Notes under the pieces: generated by a model
Databases searched by the model: none
Told to the model about the DNA's origin: nothing
Seen by the model: only the letters and a program-made list of their open reading frames with translations
In this document: positions 1 to 8,008 of the stretch, piece by piece
Layout: every line of letters begins with the position of its first letter
Numbering within the stretch: position 1 is the first letter of the stretch
Source of the DNA: Pelagibius litoralis
GTDB lineage: Bacteria > Pseudomonadota > Alphaproteobacteria > Kiloniellales > Kiloniellaceae
Assembly: GCF_011683915.1 (NCBI RefSeq)
Contig: NZ_JAAQPH010000034.1
Coordinates: 1-39,674 of the forward strand
DNA: 39,674 bases
Reading direction: 5' to 3'
Made by a program: the position numbers and the translations under genes

Positions 1-174
1 GGCCGTGGCGGTGCGGCGGTTGCCGCCGCCGCGGGGGCCGCCGACGCCGCCGTGCTGGCGGCGCGGGCGGCGCTGCGCCTGGATGGCAGCCTTGCCGGCG
101 ACGGTGCGCCGGCCCAGCCGCTTTATCTGCGGGCCCCTGACGTTACCCCGCCCAAGCCGCGGAGCCCGCTTTGA
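1..174 (+). CDS. tsaB: TsaB C-terminus (tRNA t6A synthesis), partial
   Basis: The frame starting at base 1 is open to a TGA at 172-174 and ends in PLYLRAPDVTPPKPRSPL. The motif PLYLRAPD is the usual C-terminal signature of TsaB (YeaZ), the scaffold partner of TsaD in N6-threonylcarbamoyl-adenosine synthesis on ANN-decoding tRNAs. Only about 57 C-terminal residues are in the window, and the catalytic-fold part lies to the left. The Ala/Gly-rich stretch before the motif fits the last helix of the family. The stop overlaps the rimI start (TTGA, 171-174), and tsaB-rimI coupling is very common in Proteobacteria, which supports the call. Confidence 0.8.
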   Translation, partial: GRGGAAVAAAAGAADAAVLAARAALRLDGSLAGDGAPAQPLYLRAPDVTPPKPRSPL

Positions 175-686
175 CACCGGTGGAGGTCCGGAACGCTTCG
201 CCCTGCGATGTGGCGCTGCTGGCCGCCCTTCAAACGGCTTGTTATGCCTCAGACGGGCAGCCGGAACTCCCCGAAGTCTCTTTCGTCGGTCAGGCCTGGT
301 CGGCCCGGTCCTGGGCCGAGGTTCTGGCCATGCCGGGCAGTTTTGCCTTTGTCGCCGCCGCCGGGGAGTCGCCCGTCGGGTTTTTTCTGGGCCAGGTTTT
401 GTTTGAGGACTGTGAGTTGTTGAGCCTTGGCGTTCTGCCGGCCCGGCGGCGCAGCGGTCTCGGCCGGCGGCTTCTGGAGCAGGGGACAAGCATGGCTGTC
501 CAGCAGGGGGCAAACAGAATTCAGCTAGAAGTGGCAGAAAACAACCTCGGCGCGCAGCGTTTCTATCACAGCCAGGGATTTGCCTTGATCGGCCGCCGGG
601 CTGGCTACTATCACGTCCCAGGCCACGCCTCAGGCGGGCCCGCGGTCGATGCCCTGATCCTGGAAAGGCACCTGATGCCGGGCTGA
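171..686 (+). CDS. rimI: Ribosomal protein S18-alanine N-acetyltransferase RimI
   Basis: A 171-residue GNAT acetyltransferase. RimI acetylates the N-terminal alanine of ribosomal protein S18 using acetyl-CoA. Visible features are strand 4 (ELLSLGVLP, 82-90), the acetyl-CoA pyrophosphate loop RRRSGLG (92-98), LEVAENN (119-125, with the family Glu and Asn), and FYHSQGF (131-137) with the conserved Tyr near the acceptor site. The start is TTG at 171, overlapping the tsaB stop by four bases with a CGGAG-like site just upstream; no in-frame ATG fits better. Length is slightly above the usual 150-160 residues because of a C-terminal tail. Translational coupling to tsaB is likely. Specificity for S18 rather than another GNAT substrate is inferred from context. 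Confidence 0.88.
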   Translation: MTPVEVRNASPCDVALLAALQTACYASDGQPELPEVSFVGQAWSARSWAEVLAMPGSFAFVAAAGESPVGFFLGQVLFEDCELLSLGVLPARRRSGLGRRLLEQGTSMAVQQGANRIQLEVAENNLGAQRFYHSQGFALIGRRAGYYHVPGHASGGPAVDALILERHLMPG

Positions 687-846
687 TTTGTTGGCCGATC
701 CGGGCCTTTAGGCGCGAAATTCAGGCCTAAGTCCCCCACAAACGATCAGTTTTCGATAATTTAATGTAAATCGTCAAATTCCGAGCAATAGAATAGTCAA
801 TGACAGACCATCAGATGCGATTTATTATTTTCGTATTGAATAATTG

Positions 847-875
847 TTGATTCTCTTACGCAGAATTTTTATATA
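847..875 (+). promoter_or_regulatory. Candidate promoter of mucR in AT-rich leader
   Basis: TTGATT at 847-852 is followed after 17 bases by TATATA at 870-875, in a strongly AT-rich stretch (about 740-880) that contrasts with the GC-rich surroundings. MucR/Ros proteins bind AT-rich DNA with TpA steps and commonly repress their own gene, so this stretch is also a plausible autoregulatory site. That part is inference. Confidence 0.5.
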
Positions 876-908
876 GTCGACAACAAAGTTGAGGAGTTGA
901 AGAGGTCA

Positions 909-1319
909 ATGTCCGAGCAAGCAAAGCAAAGCGAGTTGCTTTCCCTCACGACGAATATCGTCGCGGCACACGTATCGAATAATTCCGTTGCGCTCGGTGA
1001 TCTGCCGATGATCATCCGCGATGTATACGAGACGCTGTCCAATGTGGGGACGACCCGCGAGCGGGAGCCGGAACGCCCTTCACCTGCGGTGCCGATCAAG
1101 AAGTCGGTGACACCGGACTACATCGTCTGCCTGGAAGACGGCAAAAAGCTGAAGATGCTGAAGCGTCACCTGAAAACCGCCTACGACATGTCGCCTGAAG
1201 ACTATCGTGAGCGCTGGGGCCTGCCGGCAGACTATCCGATGGTTGCGCCGAACTATGCCAAGCAGCGCAGCAAGCTGGCCAAGCAGATCGGGCTGGGAAC
1301 GCGCGCCCGGCGGAAGTGA
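909..1319 (+). CDS. mucR: MucR/Ros-family transcriptional regulator
   Basis: A 136-residue H-NS-like global regulator of the Ros/MucR family. The family binds AT-rich promoter DNA and oligomerises through its N-terminus. The C-terminal block from about residue 70 (CLEDGKKLKMLKRHL, then SPEDYRERWGLPADYPMVAPNYA, ending KLAKQIGLG) is the diagnostic DNA-binding domain. Cys74, Asp77 and His87 occupy zinc-ligand positions, but the second His of the Ros finger is replaced by Ala91 (KTAYDM). Zinc may therefore be weakly bound or absent, as known for some Mesorhizobium Ml homologues. I chose ATG 909, with AGAGG at 901-905 and GAGGAG at 891-896; TTG 897 would add four residues. It is monocistronic behind an AT-rich promoter. 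Confidence 0.92.
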   Translation: MSEQAKQSELLSLTTNIVAAHVSNNSVALGDLPMIIRDVYETLSNVGTTREREPERPSPAVPIKKSVTPDYIVCLEDGKKLKMLKRHLKTAYDMSPEDYRERWGLPADYPMVAPNYAKQRSKLAKQIGLGTRARRK

Positions 1320-1522
1320 TCGTCTAAAGGGCCGTGGTGGGCACCGGGACCGGAGTGCAATCCCGGGGGGCGTCATCAGGGGCTCGAATTTCAGAATTCT
1401 TGGAAGATCGGCGTCGCCGGCGATTAGGCGGGCGGCGCTTCTTCAGTTATACTCTGCGTTTCGCCCGGTGGTTCTCAGACCGGGCAGTGGAGTGTCTGTG
1501 AAACGAGAAGGTTGGGAAAGAC

Positions 1523-1960
1523 ATGCCCGATCGCTTAGAAAAGCGTTGCGTTGAAAAGGGTCTGAAAATGACCGAGCAGAGGCGCGTTATTGCACGCGTT
1601 CTGTCCGAAGCCACCGACCATCCCGATGTGGAGCTGGTCTATCAGCGGGCGGTCGAGCGCGACCCACGGATTTCAATAGCGACGGTCTACCGGACGGTGA
1701 AACTGTTCGAGGAAGCCAGCATTCTGGAGCGTCACGATTTCGGTGACGGCCGGGCACGCTATGAAGAGCGCCCCGACGAACACCACGATCACCTGATCGA
1801 TGTGAAGACCGGCAAGGTGGTGGAGTTCACCAACGAAGAGATCGAACGGCTGCAGAACGAAGTCGCAAAATCGCTCGGTTATCGCCTCATCGATCATCGT
1901 CTGGAGCTCTATGGGGTACGCCTGACGGGAGATGACGAGCAGGACGATGGGAAGCAGTAA
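1523..1960 (+). CDS. fur: Fur-family regulator (Fur/Mur type)
   Basis: A 145-residue metal-dependent repressor. The winged-helix domain has the recognition helix around TVYRTVK (54-60), with His33 in the HPD segment. The dimerisation domain carries the metal-site motif EHHDHLID (86-93), followed by GKVVEFTNEEIERLQ, typical of the alphaproteobacterial Fur/Mur clade. No CxxC structural zinc motif is present; the only Cys is Cys9. In alphaproteobacteria this clade can respond to Fe(II) or Mn(II), and sequence alone does not decide. ATG 1523 has a purine-rich GAAGGTTGGGAAAG upstream. A weak TATACT (1448-1453) lies in the 203-base gap after mucR. Irr, a second Fur-superfamily member, is encoded at 31.4 kb. 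Confidence 0.93.
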   Translation: MPDRLEKRCVEKGLKMTEQRRVIARVLSEATDHPDVELVYQRAVERDPRISIATVYRTVKLFEEASILERHDFGDGRARYEERPDEHHDHLIDVKTGKVVEFTNEEIERLQNEVAKSLGYRLIDHRLELYGVRLTGDDEQDDGKQ

Positions 1961-2053
1961 GGTCGAAAAGCCAAGGCTTTGGATTGCTCGCCCCGGTTAT
2001 CTCGCACAATTGGGATCGGGCCCGGTCGGCTCTCGTGGTTTTAAGGGTGTGAC

Positions 2054-2911
2054 ATGAGCCTTGTGGAAACAAAGTCCGATCGCCCGGTCGATGTCGTCGG
2101 CGGCAACCTGCGGATCCGCCTGGCCGAAGGGCCGGAGGAGATCCGGGCGGCGCAGGCCTTACGTTACAGGATATTTTACGAGCAGATGGCGGCCCAGCCG
2201 ACGGCGGAGATGCGTGCGGCGCGGCGTGATTTCGATTCATTCGACGACTTCTGCGACCACCTGCTGGTCTTCGATGAGGAACGCGGCAGCGGGCCGGAAT
2301 CGGTTGTCGGCACCTATCGCGTCATGCGCCGCGAAGGCGCGGCGCGGCGCGGCCAGTTCTACACCAGCGATGAGTATGACATCGCCAGCATCGATGCTTA
2401 CCCTGGTGAAGTCCTTGAACTCGGGCGTTCCTGTGTCGATCCCACCTGCCGCAGCGGTGCGGCCATGCAGCTGCTGTGGCGCGGCATCGCCGAGTATGTT
2501 TTCTATCACAACATCTCCATCATGTTCGGCTGTGCCAGCCTGCCCGGGGTCGACCCGGTGCAGTTGAAGCTGCCGCTGTCCTACCTCTATCACCATCACC
2601 TGGCCCCGCCGGCGCTGCGGGCCAGGGCTGTTGCCGAGCGCTATGTCGCCATGGACCTGCTGCCGATCGAGGAGGTCCAGCTTTCCCAGGCCCGCCAGGC
2701 CCTGCCGCCGCTGATCAAAGGGTATCTCCGTCTCGGCGGTTTCGTCGGGGACGGGGCGGTTGTCGATCGTGAGTTCGGGACGACGGATGTCTGTATCGTC
2801 GTGAAGACCGATTGGGTGACCGAGAAATACCTGCGCCACTACAAGCGCGAAGACGGCGGTGGTGGCGATGCTTCCCGCACCGCGGCGGGGAGCGGTCGGG
2901 GATCTTCCTAG
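2054..2911 (+). CDS. olsB: L-ornithine N-alpha-acyltransferase OlsB
   Basis: A 285-residue acyl-ACP-dependent N-acyltransferase of the OlsB/hemolysin-like GNAT family. It makes lyso-ornithine lipid from ornithine and 3-hydroxyacyl-ACP. Signature blocks are RAAQALRYRIFYEQM (31-45), DDFCDHLLVFD (64-74), VVGTYRVMRREGA (84-96), LELGRSCVDPTCR (121-133) and LLWRGIAEYVFYHNISIMFGCASLPGVDP (140-168), in the order typical of OlsB. The C-terminal tail (GGGGDASRTAAGSGRGSS) looks disordered. ATG 2054 is preceded by AAGGGTG. The next gene is an OlsA-type acyltransferase three bases downstream, which is the classic pairing and strengthens the call. The product is a phosphorus-free membrane lipid at the cytoplasmic membrane. 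Confidence 0.85.
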   Translation: MSLVETKSDRPVDVVGGNLRIRLAEGPEEIRAAQALRYRIFYEQMAAQPTAEMRAARRDFDSFDDFCDHLLVFDEERGSGPESVVGTYRVMRREGAARRGQFYTSDEYDIASIDAYPGEVLELGRSCVDPTCRSGAAMQLLWRGIAEYVFYHNISIMFGCASLPGVDPVQLKLPLSYLYHHHLAPPALRARAVAERYVAMDLLPIEEVQLSQARQALPPLIKGYLRLGGFVGDGAVVDREFGTTDVCIVVKTDWVTEKYLRHYKREDGGGGDASRTAAGSGRGSS

Positions 2912-2914
2912 AGC

Positions 2915-3739
2915 ATGACCGCACCCAACTTCGGCTCGCCCCTCACCGCTGCGGGCCGCTTCGTCGTCTACTTTGCCTTCACCGCCGTTCTGATGCCGGT
3001 CCAGTTGCTGGCGGTCGGTTTTCGTTGGCCGCTGCGCAAGACCCTGCCGCACTGGTATCACCGGCGCAGCTGCCGCATCCTGGGCATCAGGATTAAAACC
3101 CGTGGAAAGAGATCGCGCAGCCACCCCACCCTCTTCGTCGCCAACCATGTGTCTTATTTCGACATCGAGGTTCTGGGCGCATTGGCGAAGATTTCCTTCG
3201 TTGCCAAGGCAGAGGTCGCGACCTGGCCCTTCTTCTCCTGGCTGGCCAGGCTGCAGGAGACCGTTTTCGTGGAGCGCAAGGTCCAGCGTACCGCCGATCA
3301 TCGCGACGAAATTGCCCGACGCCTTGAGGCCGGCGACGATCTCGTGCTCTTTGCCGAGGGTACCTCGGGCGACGGCAACGGCATCCTGCCGTTCAAGAGC
3401 GCCCTGTTTTCGGTGGCCGAGCGGCGGCCGCGCGGCGAGCCTTTGGTCGTCCAGCCGGTCTCCATCAGTTACACGAGACTCGACGGCGTGCCTCTGGGCC
3501 GCTATCTAAGGCCGTTTTTCGCCTGGTACGGCGATATGGAACTCGGGCCCCACCTCTGGCACGCCTTGAAGCTGGGCTACGTCACCGTTGTCGTGGAATT
3601 TCATGAAACGGTGACGATAGACCGCTTTGGCTCGCGTAAAGGACTGTGCGATCACTGTCATGCAACGGTTTCGCGCGGTGTGGCGGCGGCGCTGTCGGGT
3701 CGGCGTCAGCCGGGCCCGGCCCTGCCGCAGCCCGGCTGA
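2915..3739 (+). CDS. olsA: Lyso-ornithine lipid O-acyltransferase OlsA (PlsC family)
   Basis: A 274-residue PlsC/LPLAT acyltransferase that would add the second acyl chain to lyso-ornithine lipid; some homologues also act on lysophosphatidic acid. An N-terminal hydrophobic segment (FVVYFAFTAVLMPVQLLAVGF, 17-37) anchors it in the membrane. The catalytic HX4D motif is NHVSYFD (His78, Asp83). The substrate motif is FAEGTSGDGNGILPFKSALF (146-165), with Ala where many PlsC proteins have Pro. ATG 2915 lies three bases after the olsB stop, so the pair is probably one transcript. Assignment as OlsA rather than PlsC rests on the olsB neighbour and on the EGTSGDGN form of the motif. Confidence 0.82.
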   Translation: MTAPNFGSPLTAAGRFVVYFAFTAVLMPVQLLAVGFRWPLRKTLPHWYHRRSCRILGIRIKTRGKRSRSHPTLFVANHVSYFDIEVLGALAKISFVAKAEVATWPFFSWLARLQETVFVERKVQRTADHRDEIARRLEAGDDLVLFAEGTSGDGNGILPFKSALFSVAERRPRGEPLVVQPVSISYTRLDGVPLGRYLRPFFAWYGDMELGPHLWHALKLGYVTVVVEFHETVTIDRFGSRKGLCDHCHATVSRGVAAALSGRRQPGPALPQPG

Positions 3740-3894
3740 GAGGCTGTGCCCGGCTGCGGAACGAGGACGGATCTGGGAGCGGCCGCGTGGTTCTGTGGTA
3801 GCATGTTTGAGTAGCCCTGGCGGGGGTGTCGGCAGAGGTCTTTGGGCGATATCGGCCTCGGTGGCGGCGGGGTGACGGGAAATATAGGAAAGTT

Positions 3895-5313
3895 GTGACT
3901 GAGAACGGCAAAAAACGGCTCTTTATCAAGACCTACGGCTGTCAGATGAATGTCTACGACTCGTCGCGGATGACCGACGTTCTGGCGCCCTTGGGCTATG
4001 AACCGGTCGACAGTCCGCGGGGTGCGGACATGGTGATTCTGAACACCTGCCATATTCGCGAGAAGGCCTCGGAGAAGGTGTTTTCCGAGCTTGGGCGCCT
4101 GCGCGCCTTCAAACAGGAGCGCGAGGCCGAAGGGGGCGATATGGTCCTGGCGGTGGCCGGCTGCGTCGCCCAGGCCGAGGGGGAGGAGATTCTCCGCCGC
4201 GCACCCCAGGTCGATCTCGTCTTCGGCCCGCAGACCTACCACCGCCTGCCGGAGATGGTGGCCCGCGCCCTGCGCTCGGCCGATGGCGGCGGCCAGCTGG
4301 ACATCGATTTCCCGGTGGAATCCAAGTTCGATCACCTGCCCGAAGAGATGGCCGCGCCCGGCGCAGCGGCCTTTCTGTCGGTTCAGGAGGGATGCGACAA
4401 GTTCTGCAGCTTCTGCGTCGTTCCCTACACGCGCGGGGCGGAATTTTCCCGGCCGGTCGCTTCGGTGCTCGCCGAGGCGCGGCGTCTTGTCGAGGCCGGG
4501 GTGCAGGAAATCACCCTGCTGGGGCAGAACGTGAATGCCTACCACGGAGAGGCGGAAACCGGCGGCACCCCGGGCGGCACTTGGGGGCTCGGCCGCCTGC
4601 TGCGCGCCCTGGCCGAGATCGAGGGGATCACGCGCCTGCGCTACACCACCTCTCATCCGCGCGACATGGACGATGATCTGATTGCCGCCCACGCCGAAGA
4701 GCCCAAGCTTATGCCGTATCTGCACCTGCCGGTGCAGTCGGGCTCCGACCGGATCCTGGCGGCGATGAACCGGCAGCATACGGCCGATGACTACCTGCGC
4801 ATCGTCGAACGTCTGCGGCGGGCGCTTCCGGATATTGCCTTGTCGTCGGATTTCATCGTCGGATTTCCCGGCGAGAGCGATGCCGATTTTGCCGAAACGC
4901 TGAGGCTGGTGACGGAGGTCGGCTACGCGCAAGCCTATTCCTTCAAATACAGCCCGCGGCCGGGAACCCCCGCGGCGGTGGCGGATGAGCAACTGCCGGA
5001 AGCGGTCAAGGCGGAACGGCTGGCCGGCCTGCAGCAGCTTCTCGGCGCGCAGGCCGCGGCCTTCAATCAAGCCTGTGTCGGCCGAACCCTTCCGGTTTTG
5101 CTGGAGCGTGCCGGCCGCAAGCCGGGCCAGCTTGTCGGCCGCAGCCCTTACATGCAGTCCGTCCATGTGCCGGTGCCGGAGGGAACGCAGCAGAGACTGA
5201 TCGGCAGCCTGTTCGACGTGGCGATAGAAGCAGCCTACGACCATTCCCTTGGTGGACGGCTGTTGGTCGACGACGCCCCGCAACACTCCACAAGAGCAAG
5301 GATTTCAGCTTGA
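3895..5313 (+). CDS. miaB: tRNA-2-methylthio-N6-isopentenyladenosine37 synthase MiaB
   Basis: A 472-residue radical-SAM methylthiotransferase that converts i6A37 to ms2i6A37 in tRNAs reading UNN codons. The N-terminal MTTase domain supplies the auxiliary cluster cysteines in YGCQMN (Cys16), NTCHIR (Cys52) and AGCVAQ (Cys90). The radical-SAM CxxxCxxC is CDKFCSFC (Cys167, 171, 174). The C-terminal TRAM domain follows from about residue 385. I chose GTG 3895, which has AGGA at 3886-3889 and leads directly into [18 protein letters not shown]. The open frame extends upstream to 3826, but that part looks non-coding. The stop overlaps the phoH start (TTGA, 5310-5313). Confidence 0.95.
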   Translation: MTENGKKRLFIKTYGCQMNVYDSSRMTDVLAPLGYEPVDSPRGADMVILNTCHIREKASEKVFSELGRLRAFKQEREAEGGDMVLAVAGCVAQAEGEEILRRAPQVDLVFGPQTYHRLPEMVARALRSADGGGQLDIDFPVESKFDHLPEEMAAPGAAAFLSVQEGCDKFCSFCVVPYTRGAEFSRPVASVLAEARRLVEAGVQEITLLGQNVNAYHGEAETGGTPGGTWGLGRLLRALAEIEGITRLRYTTSHPRDMDDDLIAAHAEEPKLMPYLHLPVQSGSDRILAAMNRQHTADDYLRIVERLRRALPDIALSSDFIVGFPGESDADFAETLRLVTEVGYAQAYSFKYSPRPGTPAAVADEQLPEAVKAERLAGLQQLLGAQAAAFNQACVGRTLPVLLERAGRKPGQLVGRSPYMQSVHVPVPEGTQQRLIGSLFDVAIEAAYDHSLGGRLLVDDAPQHSTRARISA

Positions 5314-6356
5314 GCTCAGACAGTCTCAGCGGCGCTGCCAAAGGCCGCAAGGGTGAGCCGACCTTTCTGCAGTTCGACGACAACAGTCTGCTGCCACTGC
5401 TCTACGGCGAGCACGACCAGAACCTTTTGCGCATCGAACAGCAGCTCGGCGTCAGTCTGGCGTCGCGCGGCAACCGTCTGGCGATCTCCGGGCCTGCCGA
5501 TTCCGTCGAGGCGGCCAATGCCGCGCTCACGGCGCTCTACGAGCGCTTGAGAAAAGGGCTCGATGTGGGCGATGGCGAGGTCGATGCGGTCATCCGGATG
5601 GCGGCCCAGGCGCCGGATCAGGAAAGCGGGCACGAGGCGGTGGCGGCGGTTCACTCCGACGAGTTGGCCATCACCACGCGCAAGCGCCGGCTGACCCCGC
5701 GCTCGCCCGGCCAGAAAACCTATGTCCAGGCGTTGCGCGACCACGAGATGGTTTTCGGAATCGGCCCGGCCGGGACGGGCAAGACCTATCTCGCCGCAGC
5801 CATGGCGGTCTCCATGCTGTTGGAGGGCGCGGTGGAGCGCATCATTCTCTCACGCCCGGCGGTCGAAGCGGGTGAGCGCCTTGGTTTTCTGCCCGGCGAT
5901 CTCAATGAGAAGGTCGACCCCTATCTGCGGCCGCTTTATGACGCGCTCTATGACATGCTGCCGGCCACCCAGGTCGCCAGCCGGCTCTCCAACGGCGAGA
6001 TCGAGGTCGCGCCGCTGGCCTTCATGCGCGGGCGGACTTTGACCAATGCCTTTGTCATCCTCGACGAAGCGCAGAACACGACGCCGGTTCAGATGAAGAT
6101 GGCGCTGACCCGCCTGGGTGAGAACAGCCGCATGGTGATCACCGGCGATCTCTCGCAGATCGATCTGCCCAAGGGCGCGCCCTCGGGCCTGCGTGAAGCC
6201 GCCGGTATCCTGTCGGATATGGAAGGCGTCGCCTTCGTTCAGTTCACCGCTGCCGATGTCGTGCGCCATTCCCTGGTGACGCGCATCGTGCGTGCCTATG
6301 CAGCCTATGATGCCAGCAGGTCTGGAGAAGGAGATCTCTTCGGTCCGCAGCGCTGA
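5310..6356 (+). CDS. phoH: PhoH-like ATPase (YbeZ type)
   Basis: A 348-residue P-loop ATPase of the PhoH/YbeZ family. YbeZ partners with the YbeY endoribonuclease in rRNA maturation and ribosome quality control. The N-terminal KH-like region (about 15-85) is followed by the ATPase core, with Walker A GPAGTGKT (152-159), [17 protein letters not shown] (181-197), Walker B VILDEAQN (249-256), and [14 protein letters not shown] further on. The start is TTG 5310, overlapping the miaB stop by four bases, with AAGGA at 5297-5301. The following genes are ybeY and corC, the conserved ybeZ-ybeY-corC-lnt cluster. Its exact enzymatic role (RNA helicase or other) is not settled for the family. Confidence 0.93.
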   Translation: MSSDSLSGAAKGRKGEPTFLQFDDNSLLPLLYGEHDQNLLRIEQQLGVSLASRGNRLAISGPADSVEAANAALTALYERLRKGLDVGDGEVDAVIRMAAQAPDQESGHEAVAAVHSDELAITTRKRRLTPRSPGQKTYVQALRDHEMVFGIGPAGTGKTYLAAAMAVSMLLEGAVERIILSRPAVEAGERLGFLPGDLNEKVDPYLRPLYDALYDMLPATQVASRLSNGEIEVAPLAFMRGRTLTNAFVILDEAQNTTPVQMKMALTRLGENSRMVITGDLSQIDLPKGAPSGLREAAGILSDMEGVAFVQFTAADVVRHSLVTRIVRAYAAYDASRSGEGDLFGPQR

Positions 6357-6418
6357 GGCCTCTTGATGTCTCTACCCGATATCGAACGAGACCGGGCGCT
6401 GCTGAGATCGCCGCTAAG

Positions 6419-7072
6419 ATGAAAGACGAGCCTGGAATTAGCCCGCTGGAGGTTGCTGTCTCGCTGCAGGATGCGGCCTGGGGCGAGACGTTGGACAATC
6501 TGGAGGGCCTGGCCGAACGGTCGATCCGGGTGGCCCTGAGCCACGTAAACGAAACCGGGTCTTCGGGTTTTGTGGGCGATACAGGCGACCAGGGCGAAAG
6601 GGGCGGCGCGCTGGAAGTCAGCCTGCTGTTCGCCGACGACGCGGCGGTCGCCGCGCTGAACCAGGGCTATCGCGGCCGCAGCGGGCCCACCAATGTTCTG
6701 TCCTTTCCCAATATGGACGGGAACGACCCCCCGCCATCCGAACCGCTGCCGTCTGCCTTGCCGGGCGACCCTGCGCCGCGGCCACGCCTTCTGGGCGACA
6801 TCGTGCTTGCCAGGCAAACTGTCCTGCGCGAAGCCGCCGAGCAGGACAAGACCCCGCAAGCCCACATCATGCATCTTCTGATTCACGGCTTTTTGCATCT
6901 GCTGGGCTATGATCATGAGAACGAAGCCGAGGCTGAAGAAATGGAAGCTTTGGAGATTGCCATTCTGGCGGATCTCGATGTTGCGGACCCCTATCGCCGA
7001 AAGGCCTCTGACGGTGGCGCCGCGGCGGCGGCGTCTCTTTCCGGTCCCCCCCTGACGGAGGGTCGGAGCTGA
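6419..7072 (+). CDS. ybeY: Endoribonuclease YbeY (rRNA maturation)
   Basis: A 217-residue single-strand-specific metallo-endoribonuclease involved in 16S 3'-end maturation and 70S quality control. The metal-binding motif HGFLHLLGYDH gives His156, His160 and His166; the substrate segment YRGRSGPTNVLSFP (84-97) contains the conserved Arg. It is longer than the roughly 155-residue E. coli protein because of an acidic and glycine-rich insert (about 45-65), a proline-rich insert after the LSFP strand (about 100-122) and a C-terminal tail; such inserts occur in alphaproteobacteria. ATG 6419 is the only plausible start: the frame is open back to phoH but has no other start codon. The ribosome binding site is weak, so coupling with phoH, 62 bases upstream, is possible. 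Confidence 0.93.
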   Translation: MKDEPGISPLEVAVSLQDAAWGETLDNLEGLAERSIRVALSHVNETGSSGFVGDTGDQGERGGALEVSLLFADDAAVAALNQGYRGRSGPTNVLSFPNMDGNDPPPSEPLPSALPGDPAPRPRLLGDIVLARQTVLREAAEQDKTPQAHIMHLLIHGFLHLLGYDHENEAEAEEMEALEIAILADLDVADPYRRKASDGGAAAAASLSGPPLTEGRS

Positions 7073-7075
7073 ACC

Positions 7076-8008
7076 ATGGCAGAGACGTCAGGCAGCGGGC
7101 GTAGCCCGCGTGGGAACGGTCAGCCGAGCGGCAACCTTTGGCAGCGGCTGCGCGGATTGGTGAAGGCGCGTCAAAGCGAGGCCCAACTCCGCGAAACCCT
7201 CGAAGAAATCATCGATGAGATCAAGGAAGTCGAAGGCGAGGAAGAAGTCGCCGCACCGATCAGCAGCGACGAGCGTGTCATGCTGTCCAACATCCTTCGG
7301 CTGCGCCACCTGACGGCCTATGACGTCATGGTGCCGCGCGCCGACATCGTTGCGGTCGATCTGGATACCCCGATCGAGGCGCTGATCGACGTCATGAGCG
7401 AAGCCGGCCATTCCCGTCTGCCGGTCTATCGCGAGACCCTGGATGAGGTGGTCGGCATCGTCCACATCAAGGACGTGCTCACCTACATGAAGGGCGAGCG
7501 CACGTTCGACCTGGTCGATCTGGTGCGCCGCATCCTGGTCGTTGCACCGTCGATGCGGGTGCTGGACCTGTTGCTGGAAATGCGCCTCTCGCGCGTTCAC
7601 ATGGCCCTGGTGGTCGATGAATTCGGCGGCATCGACGGCCTGGTGACGATCGAAGACCTGGTGGAGGAAATCGTCGGCGAGATCGACGACGAACACGATG
7701 TTGCCGAGGGCCCGAAACTGATCGACCGGCCCGACGGCAGCCTTGTGGCCGATGCCAGGACGACGATCGAAGAGTTCGAGGAGAAGGTCGGCCCGGTGCT
7801 TTCCGATGAGGAGAGGGAAGACGACATCGACACCCTGGGTGGTCTGCTGTTCTCCCTGGCGGGACGGGTGCCCGGCCGCGGCGAGTTGGTCGAGCACGAT
7901 CACAGCGGCATGAGCTTCGAGGTGCTGGAGGCCGATCCGCGCCGGGTGAAGCGCCTTCGGGTCCACAACGTGGCGGACCGCCTGTCCCGGCCCGGTGATG
8001 ACGGCTGA
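7076..8008 (+). CDS. corC: CorC/TlyC-type CBS-domain protein
   Basis: A 310-residue soluble protein with a CBS pair and a C-terminal CorC_HlyC domain. The first CBS motif begins around YDVMVPRADIVAVDL (82-96), the second covers about 150-205 (including VVDEFGGIDGLVTIEDLVEEIVGEI), and the CorC_HlyC domain runs about 220-300. There are no membrane helices, unlike full-length CNNM/CorB transporters. E. coli CorC is linked to magnesium/cobalt efflux, but the biochemical role of this short form is not certain. It starts three bases after ybeY (GGAG at about 7063), and its 3' end overlaps lnt by about 11 bases, consistent with one transcript. The acidic helix at 38-60 is a likely coiled coil. Confidence 0.9.
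   Translation: MAETSGSGRSPRGNGQPSGNLWQRLRGLVKARQSEAQLRETLEEIIDEIKEVEGEEEVAAPISSDERVMLSNILRLRHLTAYDVMVPRADIVAVDLDTPIEALIDVMSEAGHSRLPVYRETLDEVVGIVHIKDVLTYMKGERTFDLVDLVRRILVVAPSMRVLDLLLEMRLSRVHMALVVDEFGGIDGLVTIEDLVEEIVGEIDDEHDVAEGPKLIDRPDGSLVADARTTIEEFEEKVGPVLSDEEREDDIDTLGGLLFSLAGRVPGRGELVEHDHSGMSFEVLEADPRRVKRLRVHNVADRLSRPGDDG

Noticed and set aside
3826-3894. 23-residue N-terminal extension of MiaB from GTG 3826
   Set aside because: The residues are Arg/Gly-rich and unlike MiaB; GTG 3895 has AGGA upstream and starts the conserved part.
6366-6422. 18-codon ORF between phoH and ybeY whose TGA overlaps the ybeY ATG
   Set aside because: There is no ribosome binding site and it is too short to support; it may be chance, although translational coupling is conceivable.
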